Positions 1 to 7,600 of a stretch of 64,000 nucleotides of DNA are shown here, piece after piece. The notes under the pieces are model-generated. The model saw only the letters and a program-made list of their open reading frames with translations, made no database searches and was not told where the DNA came from. Numbering within the stretch: the first letter of the stretch is position 1; each line of letters begins with the position of its first letter. Origin of the DNA: Natronomonas sp. CBA1123 (GTDB lineage: Archaea; Halobacteriota; Halobacteria; Halobacteriales; Haloarculaceae); the NCBI RefSeq assembly GCF_009741925.1, contig NZ_WPCC01000003.1:1-64000 (forward strand), given 5' to 3'. A program made the position numbers and the translations under genes.

Positions 1-362
1 GTCGCACACGCCGGTGCGTGATTCGTGTCGGTCGCTATCATCGCCCAACTGGTCGCGACGATGGAGACGACGCCGCTTGCCGCCAGCCGCAAGCCGTCGG
101 CCGACAGCGCGGGCGGCAGCGCCGTCAGCGTGACACCGGGGCCACGCAGCCAGTACGCGCCCAACCCCGCGACGGCACCGATGACGTGGCTGCCGACGAC
201 GCGGTAGGCGTGGGTCCGCTCGCCGCGGCGGTCGAAGGCGAGAATGTACGCCGAGGGGCCGAGACTCGGGAAGACGAACGGCTGGCCGCTCGCCCACGCG
301 ACGGCGCCCAACACCGTAAACAGCAGTCCGGCGTAGAGGCTCGTCCCGACTCGGCGTCTCAT
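1..362 (-). CDS. HPP family membrane protein (partial, runs off the left edge)
   Basis: The reading frame starts at the ATG at 362-360 and is still open at base 1, so only about 120 N-terminal residues are present. The visible part begins MRRRVGTSLYAGLL and carries the HPP-family signature FPSLGPSAYILAF near residues 31-43. Two or three further hydrophobic helices follow, and the frame exits the window at a DTNHAPACA stretch that corresponds to the family's HPP(A/G)GA loop. HPP proteins are four-helix membrane proteins; some plant and cyanobacterial members transport nitrite, but haloarchaeal members have no established substrate. It is transcribed on the minus strand, in the same direction as the next two genes. 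The family call is fairly safe, the function is not. Confidence 0.75.
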   Translation of the reverse strand, partial: MRRRVGTSLYAGLLFTVLGAVAWASGQPFVFPSLGPSAYILAFDRRGERTHAYRVVGSHVIGAVAGLGAYWLRGPGVTLTALPPALSADGLRLAASGVVSIVATSWAMIATDTNHAPACA

Positions 363-452
363 ACCTCGCCGTCCGGCGCCGTGGTTCAAAACCCTGTGAT
401 TTCTCCCGGTCGAAAGCGACCGTTCGTACGAACTCCGACCGCAGACGCGTTG

Positions 453-1097
453 CTACACCGCTGCCACGTCGGTGGTGTCGATTTTCCCACCGAGGTAGAT
501 GAGACTCCCCACCAGCAGCGCGACGCCGAGAGGGAGCAGCCACGCGAACAGCGACACGAGCAGGCCGCTGGCCTGAATCCCCAGTGCGATTAACACGACG
601 GGGCCACAGCAGACGGTCCCCGACAGCAACGCCGGAACCGACGCGAGCAGCCCCGACCCCGCTCCGATGCCGCAAGCCTGCGGTCGGACGACGGCCAGAT
701 ACGACAGCGCGAGGCTGACGCCGACGAGCATCGCTATCGACAGCCCGATAGCGACGTTCAGCGGCGCGACCAACAACCGGACGACCCCGGTGTCGAGGAC
801 GGCGACGGCTTCGAACGACGCGGGACCGGTTCGGAGGAACGCCCGTCCGAGGGGGTCCGAAACGACGAGCAAGCCCGGCTTGACGTCGGGGCGAAACGAG
901 AGATTTCCCACCGCCCAGAGATACGCGAGGATGTACACGACGGTGACGGCACCGATGACGACCAGCGAATCCCGGCGCCGGGCCGCGAGTCCGATTGCCG
1001 CTTTCGTGTCCGTGAGTCGGCGCCGAAGCGTCGCCGTCGGCGTCGGTGACGTTCCGTCCCTCGGGGTTCCGGTAGACGTAGCCCGTATCGAGGGCAT
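453..1097 (-). CDS. four-helix membrane protein with CCGP motif
   Basis: A 214-residue protein with a short basic N-terminal segment and four predicted membrane helices (about residues 45-68, 105-135, 145-172 and 176-203). Helix 3 contains TVCCGPVVLIALGIQ, a vicinal cysteine pair in a membrane context that recalls metal or redox carriers such as MerT-like proteins, but I do not recognise a named family. The ATG at 1097 lies inside the 3' part of the upstream DUF3179 frame, so the first 12 or so codons overlap it. The true start may be further in, near TDTKAAIG. The neighbours (DUF3179, HPP, TauE/SafE, DsrE) suggest a redox or sulfur setting; that is inference. Confidence 0.65.
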   Translation of the reverse strand: MPSIRATSTGTPRDGTSPTPTATLRRRLTDTKAAIGLAARRRDSLVVIGAVTVVYILAYLWAVGNLSFRPDVKPGLLVVSDPLGRAFLRTGPASFEAVAVLDTGVVRLLVAPLNVAIGLSIAMLVGVSLALSYLAVVRPQACGIGAGSGLLASVPALLSGTVCCGPVVLIALGIQASGLLVSLFAWLLPLGVALLVGSLIYLGGKIDTTDVAAV

Positions 1098-1974
1098 CGT
1101 CGTAGACGGTCACGTACGGAACGCCGCCGAGGGTATCTTCGACCACCGTCTGCTCTCGGAGGGTCGTCTTCGGAACGGCGAGGGCGCCGTCGGTGGTTCG
1201 GCTGCCCAGCACCACCGTCTTGGGGCGGAACCGGTCGTCCGTCGCGAGCGGCCGAAACAGCGTGTTGTCCTCGGCGTAGTAGCCCCTCGGTGGGTTGTAC
1301 CCGCCGTAGGGGTCCCGGCCGTAGTCGCGGGCGTGGCCGGTGTCCTCGGTGAGGACGACGGTGTCGGGATGTGCCGACCGCCACTGCTCCCAGGTCGTCC
1401 AGACGACGCGGAACTCCTCGAGATACGACCCCTGCATCGGCCCCTTGATGGCTCGCGCGAGCATCTGGGGCCACCAACTGTCGGTGCCGCGGTCGTACAT
1501 CACGAGGTTGGCGTTGATGAGTCGGCCGGAGACGCCGAACTCGGTGTCGCCGCGGCGAAACCCCTGTGCCGTCCCGGTGAGCGGGCAGTAGGTGACCGAA
1601 ACCGGCTCGCCGCCGACGGTGTCGTTGACGATTTCGTGCCAGACGAGGACGTACTGGGTGTAGGCCTTGGCCTCGCCGTTCAGTTCGACGCCGAAGACGG
1701 GGTCGGCTCCATCGAGGTTCGACGGCGCGTCGGCGGCCGCCGCGAACGTCGGGTCGTCGATGGAAGGGATGCCGTCCTTCGGCGGCCCGCCGTCCTCGAC
1801 CGCATCTCGGAGTTCGGCGGCGGTGTACGCCTCCGGTAGCGACCGGTCGGCCGTCGGCGGCTCGCTGCCGGACCCGCTCCCGTCAGATTCGTTCGGCTCT
1901 CCGCTACCCAGACAGCCCGATAGCGCGACGAGTCCACCGACCGACCCGAGGACGTGCCGTCTGGTCGTTTTCAT
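1060..1974 (-). pseudogene. DUF3179 lipoprotein, C-terminus missing and no in-frame stop
   Basis: Translation from the ATG at 1974 gives MKTTRRHVLGSVGGLVALSGC, a twin-arginine signal with a lipobox, then a Ser/Gly linker. A recognisable DUF3179 domain follows: VFGVELNGEAKAY, VTYCPLTGTAQGF, HPDTVVLTEDTGHARDYG, and finally YVTVYDDALDTGYVYRNPEG ending at about base 1060. Family members usually continue for about 50 more residues with a conserved aromatic-rich tail, which is absent. Instead the frame runs on without any stop codon to base 1, through two other genes, as Arg/Pro-rich nonsense. The gene therefore seems to have lost its 3' end by deletion or frameshift next to the CCGP membrane protein gene. 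DUF3179 proteins are extracytoplasmic and of unknown role. Confidence 0.7.
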
Positions 1975-2026
1975 ACTTCTAGTTGGGTTCGGGTTCGATT
2001 AACCTTGTGTGGGGTGTGCGCCTCGG

Positions 2027-2212
2027 TCACAATTCCCGCTGCAGGTGCGCGTGGTCTCCGCTCCCGAGAGTAATTCCCCAGAGCATGTGCCCGATAACCG
2101 TCGTCCTCGCGACGACGAAGCCGATGACGGCGATGAGTACGCCGCTCGGTTCGAGTTTCCGTTCGCTGCCGGCCGGTGGGGCCGTTGGTGTTGGATGAGG
2201 GAACGAAGCGAG
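2027..2212 (-). pseudogene. possible small-gene remnant with one membrane helix
   Basis: A 61-codon open stretch between two stops that looks coding but has no ATG, GTG or TTG start before its hydrophobic part. It reads PPAGSERKLEPSGVLIAVIG, then VVARTTVIGHMLWGITLGSG, and ends DHAHLQREL before a stop. The mix of a polar Pro-rich lead-in, one clean membrane helix and a short polar tail is typical of small haloarchaeal membrane proteins. It follows the 142-residue membrane protein gene on the same strand but in another frame. It may be a decayed gene, a gene with an altered start, or chance. Confidence 0.3.
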
Positions 2213-2249
2213 TCAGTGAGACGCTCGATGCCGACGGTCGCGAGACGGT

Positions 2250-2678
2250 TTAGCCGAGGATGCCCGACCCGACGACGGCGCCCAAGACGACGCCGTAGAC
2301 GAGATGGAAGACGGTGAACATCCCCATCATCTTCGGGTCGGGCTCCATCGCCAGCACGACGCGCATCCACAGGATCATCCCGACGACGGTCAGCACGATG
2401 CCGTAGGCGGCGCCGAAGGCGACGGCCGTCAGGAGCGTCTCCAACCCGAATCCGAGCGCGGGAACGACCAGCACGAACGCGACGCCGGCGCCGATGCCGT
2501 ACATTATGTGTAGCGCCATCCCGGGCATCATGTACTCCTCGGCCGGGCCGTCACCGACGTACTTCGCCCACAGTTGGGCCGTCGGCGGCGGCGAGTCGTC
2601 GCCGAGCGCCATCATGAACATCGTCATGACGATAGTTGCGAGCAATCCACCGACCAATCCGCTGAGTAGTGTTACCAT
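2250..2678 (-). CDS. small haloarchaeal polytopic membrane protein
   Basis: A 142-residue protein made almost entirely of hydrophobic helices (about residues 2-25, 52-75, 77-107 and 117-141). Methionines cluster in MTMFMMAL, YMMPGMALHIM and PKMMGMF. Such Met/His-rich helices would fit copper or heme handling, but no family signature is recognised. Its start region faces the divergent gene at 2942, and the 263-base gap between them holds two GTTAC/GTAAC sites. The site at 2738-2760 lies 60 bases upstream of this ATG with a CTTAATA TATA-like element next to it on the minus strand, so this gene probably belongs to the local regulon. Confidence 0.65.
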   Translation of the reverse strand: MVTLLSGLVGGLLATIVMTMFMMALGDDSPPPTAQLWAKYVGDGPAEEYMMPGMALHIMYGIGAGVAFVLVVPALGFGLETLLTAVAFGAAYGIVLTVVGMILWMRVVLAMEPDPKMMGMFTVFHLVYGVVLGAVVGSGILG

Positions 2679-2737
2679 CGTGGGGTACCTCTTGAATCGG
2701 AAGCATCTGACGGGTCGCCCCTCAGACGCTTACTGAC

Positions 2738-2763
2738 GGTTACTCGGTTTTGTAGGGTAACTA
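2738..2763. promoter_or_regulatory. GTTAC/GTAAC operator-like site, wide spacing
   Basis: GGTTAC at 2738-2743 and GGTAAC at 2756-2761 form an inverted repeat with a 12-base centre. The stretch GGTTTTGTAGGGTAACTATT is almost repeated in front of the HxlR gene (GGTTTTGTAATGTAACTAT at 15772-15790). On the minus strand a CTTAATA element abuts the site, consistent with control of the 2250-2678 gene. Confidence 0.5.
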
Positions 2764-2918
2764 TTAAGCATTCGCTGAGTGACAGGTAATGGGATTACCA
2801 GCACGTAATGGACTCCGTCGCCGCCACCACGTCTGCGCGCTGTCGGACGTCTGGAAAGCTCGCAGTCTGGCGGTTTTCGTGTGTGCATGTTCGTGACACG
2901 GTCGGCTGGATTACTTAT

Positions 2919-2935
2919 GGTTACTATCCGTAACC
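2919..2935. promoter_or_regulatory. perfect GGTTAC-N5-GTAACC operator-like palindrome
   Basis: GGTTACTATCCGTAACC is a perfect 6+5+6 palindrome. A TATA-like CTTATG lies directly upstream (2914-2919), and the GTG start of the next gene is at 2942, so the site would overlap the transcription start of a leaderless mRNA. The arrangement fits a repressor site. Confidence 0.6.
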
Positions 2936-2941
2936 TACTGT

Positions 2942-3310
2942 GTGAGTCTCCCGACCGATTCCCCCGACTCCGGAACCGCGCCCGACTGTACGACCAGTTC
3001 CTCTTTCGAGGACCACGGGCTCGCCGACGGCGAATCGCTCGTCCGTGAAACCCACTATCGACTCGTCGACGCCGGGGTGACGTTCGAACCGACCGAGGCG
3101 TTCTTCGACGCGCTCGAATCGGCGTTTGTCTGGAGTTACATGAGCACCACCGACGAGTCCGGTGTTCCCGAACACGTCGATGCCGCAATCGAGGACACGC
3201 GGGCGTTGACACACGAGGCCTTCGCCGAGGACCGGTCGGCGGACCTCCGGACCGAAGTCATCCCGGCGTTCTACCAGCGAGTCGCCGGCTTTCACTGCAT
3301 CTATCGGTGA
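2942..3310 (+). CDS. conserved-type haloarchaeal protein of unknown function, 122 aa
   Basis: A soluble, acidic 122-residue protein starting with GTG at 2942, chosen because the operator/TATA block ends only six bases upstream, implying a leaderless transcript. The sequence is rich in charged helices (LVRETHYRLVDAGVTFEPTE, FYQRVAGFHCIYR) and has two cysteines, C16 near the N-terminus and C119 at the C-terminus. I do not recognise a domain. It is divergent from the 142-residue membrane protein and shares the intergenic operator region, so both are probably induced together. Confidence 0.6.
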   Translation: MSLPTDSPDSGTAPDCTTSSSFEDHGLADGESLVRETHYRLVDAGVTFEPTEAFFDALESAFVWSYMSTTDESGVPEHVDAAIEDTRALTHEAFAEDRSADLRTEVIPAFYQRVAGFHCIYR

Positions 3311-3460
3311 CCGGAGACAGACGGTGGCGGTGGTTACACGCGTGTTAGTACCTGAACCGGCAGTTAGCGAGCGATTATATTCTCCGAAGCCGAACGTACG
3401 GTCGCCGGCCGTCTGCTGTGTGTCGTTGCACCCCCCACCCCCCTTTCGGAGTCCCCATGG

Positions 3461-3625
3461 ATGGCGACGGTACGGCATCTCCCCTTTCGGAACCTCGCTT
3501 TTCGAGCCGCGCGTGCGGGCGTCGCTTTCAGCGACGCTGTCGTGTCGGTCGATACCCTGAGCCGACCGCTTGATGCGACCACCGACTTCGAGCGCCGCCT
3601 GCAGAACGCAGCGTCCGTTCGGTGA
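3461..3625 (+). CDS. possible 54-aa small protein
   Basis: Within the 386-base gap between the 122-aa gene and the disulfide reductase, an ATG at 3461 opens 54 codons with haloarchaea-like third positions. It reads MATVRHLPFRNLAFRAARAG, a middle part SDAVVSVDTLSRPLD, and a charged end DFERRLQNAASVR. There is no recognisable domain and no clear ribosome site. The rest of the gap contains further GGTTAC-like half sites (around 3336 and 3630) but no other convincing gene. Confidence 0.25.
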   Translation: MATVRHLPFRNLAFRAARAGVAFSDAVVSVDTLSRPLDATTDFERRLQNAASVR

Positions 3626-3667
3626 GCCGCAGGTAACTCGGTTTCCTCTTGCTCAGCCAGCAGTTAA

Positions 3668-3692
3668 GGTTACTAAGAGTAATTGAGTAACC
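3668..3692. promoter_or_regulatory. GGTTAC-N5-GTAATT operator-like site with extra GTAACC half
   Basis: GGTTACTAAGAGTAATT (3668-3684) is followed at once by GAGTAACC (3685-3692), so two overlapping dyads are possible: TTAC-N5-GTAA and GGTTAC-N13-GTAACC. The ATG of the disulfide reductase is five bases further on (3697), again suggesting a leaderless transcript controlled at its start. Confidence 0.55.
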
Positions 3693-3696
3693 GTAC

Positions 3697-5106
3697 ATGT
3701 CTCAGACGGATTCGGCGGCGGGTGACACCGCCCACAAGACGGTCGACGTACTCGTCCTCGGTGGCGGAACCGGAAACAAAGTTGCCTCGGCGGCCGCGGC
3801 GGCGGGACTGGAGACGGTGCTCGTCGAGAAGGGACCGCTCGGCGGCACCTGTCTCAACCGCGGCTGTAACCCCTCGAAGATGCTCATCGCCCACGCCAAC
3901 CGGGTGAACGCGGTCGCCGACGCCGACCGGTTTCACGTCGATGTCACGCTCGACGGCGTCGACGTACCGGCCATCGTCGAGGAGGTCCACGGCACGCTCG
4001 GCGACATCGCCGACGGGATGGCCGAGAGCAAGCGAAACGAGGAGAACCTCACGCTCGTCAACGCCGAGGGGCAGTTCATCGACGACCGGACGCTACGGGC
4101 CGACGGGACGGAGTACACCGCCGAGAAGGTGCTCGTCGCCGCGGGGACGCGCCCGCTCGTCATCGACGCCATCGACGGTCTCACCGACGTGGACTACCTC
4201 ACGAGTTCGGAGGCGCTTCGACTCTCCGAGCCGCCGGAGCGACTCGTCGTCATGGGCGGCGGCTACATCGCCGCCGAACTCGGCTACTACTTCGACGCCC
4301 TCGGCACCGAGGTCGCGCTCATCGAGATGGAGGACAGCCTGCTGCCCAGAGAGGACGACGAAGTGGCCGAGCGATTCACCGACATCGCCAGACGGCGCCA
4401 CGACGTGTTCACCGGCTACCGCGTCACCTCGGTTTCGGAGGCCGATGGTACGATTACCGCGACTGCCGAGTCGGCCGACGGCGACACCATCGAGGTGTCC
4501 GGCGACGAACTGCTCGTCGCGCTCGGTCGCCGACCGAACACCGACCGAATCGGCATCGAGAACACCGACATCGCACTCGACGACCGGGGGTTCGTCGAGA
4601 CCGACGACCGACTGGAGACGAACGTCGACGGCGTCTACGCCATCGGTGATATCATCGGCGACCATCCGTTCAAACACGCCGCCGACTACGAGGTCGAGGT
4701 CGTCACGGAGAACCTCGTGGACGGTGCCGACCGGACGGTCGATTACAGCGGAATGAGCCACGCCGTCTTCACCGAACCGCAGGTCGCGGGCGTCGGCCGG
4801 ACGGAGGGTCAACTCCAAGAGAACGGCGTCGAGTACGTCGTCGGGCGCGCTGAATACGCCGACGCCGCGATGTCGCGGGCGCTCAAAATCGACGACGGAC
4901 TGGTGAAGGTGCTCGCTTCGCCCGACGGCGAACTGCTCGGCTGTCACCTCGTCGGTCACGAGGCATCGATGCTCGTCCACGAGGCGACGCTCGCGGTCCG
5001 GCACGGACTCTCCGTCGAAGACGTGGCCGACACGATTCACGTCCATCCCTCGATGAACAAGGTCCTCGAGTCGGCGTTTCGGGATGCTGCGTCGAAACTG
5101 GCGTAA
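3697..5106 (+). CDS. pyridine nucleotide-disulfide oxidoreductase, mycothione/bis-gamma-glutamylcystine reductase-like
   Basis: A 469-residue class I flavoprotein disulfide reductase. It has an N-terminal FAD-binding glycine motif (VLGGGTGNKVASAAA, residues 18-32), the redox-active pair GGTCLNRGCNPSKM near residue 50, an NAD(P)H-binding loop VVMGGGYIAAELGY near 184, the second FAD motif YAIGDIIGDHPFKHAA near 315, and the C-terminal dimer-interface catalytic HVHPSMNKV near 447. The C-terminal His-Pro pair and C-x4-C centre are what enzymes reducing low-molecular-weight disulfides use. Haloarchaea keep gamma-glutamylcysteine as their thiol, and its reductase belongs to this family, so that role is plausible. 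Dihydrolipoamide or mercuric reductase activity is the alternative, but there is no MerA N-terminal metal domain and no C-terminal cysteine pair. The operator at 3668 lies immediately upstream. Confidence 0.85.
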   Translation: MSQTDSAAGDTAHKTVDVLVLGGGTGNKVASAAAAAGLETVLVEKGPLGGTCLNRGCNPSKMLIAHANRVNAVADADRFHVDVTLDGVDVPAIVEEVHGTLGDIADGMAESKRNEENLTLVNAEGQFIDDRTLRADGTEYTAEKVLVAAGTRPLVIDAIDGLTDVDYLTSSEALRLSEPPERLVVMGGGYIAAELGYYFDALGTEVALIEMEDSLLPREDDEVAERFTDIARRRHDVFTGYRVTSVSEADGTITATAESADGDTIEVSGDELLVALGRRPNTDRIGIENTDIALDDRGFVETDDRLETNVDGVYAIGDIIGDHPFKHAADYEVEVVTENLVDGADRTVDYSGMSHAVFTEPQVAGVGRTEGQLQENGVEYVVGRAEYADAAMSRALKIDDGLVKVLASPDGELLGCHLVGHEASMLVHEATLAVRHGLSVEDVADTIHVHPSMNKVLESAFRDAASKLA

Positions 5107-5175
5107 TCGGGGGCAGCACCGCCGACACACTCCGCGTAGCGAACGTATAGGCTGCTCCGACGCAATATATACACG

Positions 5176-6063
5176 ATGACAACAGACGCAAACACCACTG
5201 ACGACGGCTCCGGAGGGTCGCTTACTCCGCCGGAGCTCACCGACGAACAGATACTCGAAATAGCGGACGACCACTTCTCGCCGGAGAACGTCGCGCTCGT
5301 CACGGGCGCCGGCTCCGGAATCGGGCGGGCGACGGCCGTCGCACTCGCCGCCAACGGCCTGACCGTCGCCGGACTCGACATCGACGAGGACGGTCTCGAA
5401 GAGACCATCGCGACCGCGGAATCCCTCGACACGGATGGTCGCGTGTTCGCCACACCCTGTGACCTCACCGACGACGCGGCGGTTCGAAGCGCCGTCGATG
5501 CGGCCGCACAGGAAGGAACGGTACGGTATCTCGCCAACATCGCGGGAATGCAACACATCGCCGCCATCGCCGAGTTTCCGATGGAGAAGTACGATTTCAT
5601 GCAGGACCTCATGCTCCGGGCGCCGTTCTACCTCTCACAGCTCGTGATACCGCACGTCGAGGCGACCGACGACGGCGTCGGTGCAATCGGCAACATGTCG
5701 TCGGTTCACGGCCACTACGCGACGCGGGACAAACCCGCCTACATCACGGCGAAACACGGTCTGACCGGTCTAACTCGTGCCATCGCTGCCGAGGGCGAGG
5801 GGACGCTGCGGGGTTTCTCCGTGAGCGTCGGCTACGTGTTGACGCCGCTGATGGTCGACCAAATACAGGATACGGCCGAAGAGCGTGGCCTCTCCGAGAC
5901 GGACGTCGTCGAGGACGTGATGCTCGGACAGGCCCGAACCAAGGAGATGATGACGCCGATAGAGGTGGCGAACCTCTTCGTGTTCGGCTTCTCCTCGCAC
6001 GCCAAACACCTCAACGGCGGTGATTTACTGTTCGACGGCGGCTACACAACGACCTATGAGTAG
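5176..6063 (+). CDS. bdhA: 3-hydroxybutyrate dehydrogenase (SDR family)
   Basis: A 295-residue short-chain dehydrogenase with an acidic N-terminal extension of about 35 residues. It shows the cofactor motif TGAGSGIGRATA near residue 43, NIAGMQH near 124, the catalytic serine in NMSSVHGH near 176, and the YITAKHG (YxxxK) pair near 192. The MQHI and EFPMEKYD segments match 3-hydroxybutyrate dehydrogenases, which oxidise 3-hydroxybutyrate to acetoacetate with NAD. The ATG at 5176 follows a TATA-like AATATATACA by a few bases, implying a leaderless start. Its last eight bases overlap the start of the patatin-like depolymerase gene, so the two are translationally coupled. Together they would turn stored polyhydroxybutyrate into acetoacetate. 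Confidence 0.85.
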   Translation: MTTDANTTDDGSGGSLTPPELTDEQILEIADDHFSPENVALVTGAGSGIGRATAVALAANGLTVAGLDIDEDGLEETIATAESLDTDGRVFATPCDLTDDAAVRSAVDAAAQEGTVRYLANIAGMQHIAAIAEFPMEKYDFMQDLMLRAPFYLSQLVIPHVEATDDGVGAIGNMSSVHGHYATRDKPAYITAKHGLTGLTRAIAAEGEGTLRGFSVSVGYVLTPLMVDQIQDTAEERGLSETDVVEDVMLGQARTKEMMTPIEVANLFVFGFSSHAKHLNGGDLLFDGGYTTTYE

Positions 6064-7009
6064 AATCGCCATCGCCTGTCAGGGCGGCGGCAGCCACACC
6101 GCCTTCACCGCGGGCGTTCTCAGACACGTCCTCGAAAACTGGGACGAGGACGACGAACTCGTTGGGCTGTCGGGGACTTCCGGCGGTGCGCTCAACGCCG
6201 TTGCCGCATGGTACGGGTTGGCGACCGAGGGGCGCGAACGCGCAATCGAACTGCTCGATGCGGTTTGGGACGACGTCGCTGCGGACGACCCACTCGACCG
6301 CGTGACGAACGCGACGGCCGTCTGGACGCGCCAACTCGAAGCCAGCGGTCTCCCAGTCGCGCAGGTGAGTCCCTACTTCCAGCCGACGGCGACGTGGGCC
6401 CAATCGGAGTTCAAGGCGCTCATCGAACGCCACGTCGACTTCGAGGAAGTTCAGGCGCTGTGTGCCGACCCCGAACGACCGGAACTCGTCGTCGGGACGG
6501 TGAACGTCAACGCCGGGGAGTTCGAGACGTTCACAAACGAGGACGTGACCGCCGACGCGGTGTTGGCCTCCGCGGCGATACCGGAGTTGTTCCGGGCCGT
6601 CGAAATCCACGACCACTACCACTGGGACGGGTTGTTCAGCCAGAACCCGCCCGTCAACGACCTGATGGTCGGCGACGGCGACCGCAAACCCGAGGAGCTG
6701 TGGGTCGTCCAGATTAACCCACAGGAGCGCGAGTCGGTGCCGAAAACCGGCGAGGAGATATCCGACCGCCGAAACGAACTCGCCGGCAACATCTCGCTGA
6801 ACCAGGAACTCGGCTTCATCGAACGTATCAACGACTGGATCGACGAGGGACTCCTCCCCGAGGACCAGTTCACCAAAACGAACGTCCACAGAATCGAGAT
6901 GGGACAGGCGTATCACTGCTCGACGAAGGCCGACCGCTCCCCCGAGTTCATCGAGGAGTTGGTGTCGCTCGGGGAGACGCGGGCGGCAGCGTTCCTCGAC
7001 GACCGGTAG
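6056..7009 (+). CDS. phaZ: patatin-like PHA depolymerase (PhaZh1-type)
   Basis: A 317-residue patatin-fold serine hydrolase beginning MSRIAIACQGGGSHTAF. It has an oxyanion-hole QGGG near residue 9, nucleophile elbow GLSGTSGGALNA with the serine at about 44, and the catalytic aspartate in HWDGLFSQNPP near 198, the Ser-Asp dyad of patatins. A patatin-like protein of this kind is the characterised PHA-granule depolymerase of Haloferax mediterranei and lies beside a 3-hydroxybutyrate dehydrogenase gene, the same pairing as here. The start at 6056 overlaps bdhA by eight bases, and this choice removes a non-homologous 12-residue lead. Phospholipase activity is the alternative assignment. Confidence 0.8.
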   Translation: MSRIAIACQGGGSHTAFTAGVLRHVLENWDEDDELVGLSGTSGGALNAVAAWYGLATEGRERAIELLDAVWDDVAADDPLDRVTNATAVWTRQLEASGLPVAQVSPYFQPTATWAQSEFKALIERHVDFEEVQALCADPERPELVVGTVNVNAGEFETFTNEDVTADAVLASAAIPELFRAVEIHDHYHWDGLFSQNPPVNDLMVGDGDRKPEELWVVQINPQERESVPKTGEEISDRRNELAGNISLNQELGFIERINDWIDEGLLPEDQFTKTNVHRIEMGQAYHCSTKADRSPEFIEELVSLGETRAAAFLDDR

Positions 7010-7106
7010 CGAGGACGCCGCGTGTCTCGCCGTCGGGTACTGCTCGGTAACCCGGCAACGAAACCGTTAGCGAATCTATATCTCCGCCGGGAGCCACCGG
7101 TACGGT

Positions 7107-7595
7107 ATGACTTCCCGCTCACGACCGATTCGAATCGAACTGTTCGTTCGGTCGCTCGCGCCGAACGCGACACGGCCGACCCAGGAGTCGGTCTTCGAGC
7201 GCCTCCAGCGACTGGCGGCGACCGGCTCCATCGAACTATCGGTTCATGTCACCGGCGGGCGTGTCTGTCCCAACACGGCGGCGGCGTCGACCGAAACCGG
7301 GCAGTTCCTCCTCGACAGCATCGACGCCTTCGAGTCGTGGGCCGACGAACACGGCCGTTCCCTCCGGCCCTGCTTCGAGTACCACGAGAACGCGACTGCC
7401 ATCGACGGCAGCGACTGCAGCGGTATCGAGTTCCCCACGATGGTGCTGGCAGAGTACGACGCGGCCGGGTTGCGGTTCGTCGCGCCGTCCTCCGACGGCA
7501 CCTCGACGGTGACGGTTCGGGACCGCCTGGAGGCGATAGAGCGCGAGGCCCCCACCGACGACGACGGCGCCGTCGCCGCCACCGCCTCCGAGTAG
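7107..7595 (+). CDS. conserved haloarchaeal protein, unknown function, 162 aa
   Basis: A 162-residue soluble protein starting MTSRSRPIRIELFVRSLAPN. It has an N-terminal beta/alpha part, GRVCPNTAAASTETGQFLLD in the middle and FPTMVLAEYDAAGLRFVAPS later on. Similar proteins with an RIELxVRSL start and an LAEY-x-FVAP segment are common in haloarchaea, often next to regulators, but carry no assigned function that I can name with certainty. It ends five bases before the convergent nnrE gene. Confidence 0.65.
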   Translation: MTSRSRPIRIELFVRSLAPNATRPTQESVFERLQRLAATGSIELSVHVTGGRVCPNTAAASTETGQFLLDSIDAFESWADEHGRSLRPCFEYHENATAIDGSDCSGIEFPTMVLAEYDAAGLRFVAPSSDGTSTVTVRDRLEAIEREAPTDDDGAVAATASE

Positions 7596-7600
7596 CCAAC

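Noticed and set aside
3697-5106. Mercuric reductase (MerA)
   Set aside because: Lacks the N-terminal heavy-metal domain and the C-terminal Cys pair needed for Hg(II); no merR/merT operon is nearby.
4093-5556. Long minus-strand open frame (487 codons) opposite the disulfide reductase
   Set aside because: It is the antisense of a GC-rich gene with strong codon bias, and its Arg/Val/Gly-rich product has no domain pattern; the plus-strand frame has complete family motifs.
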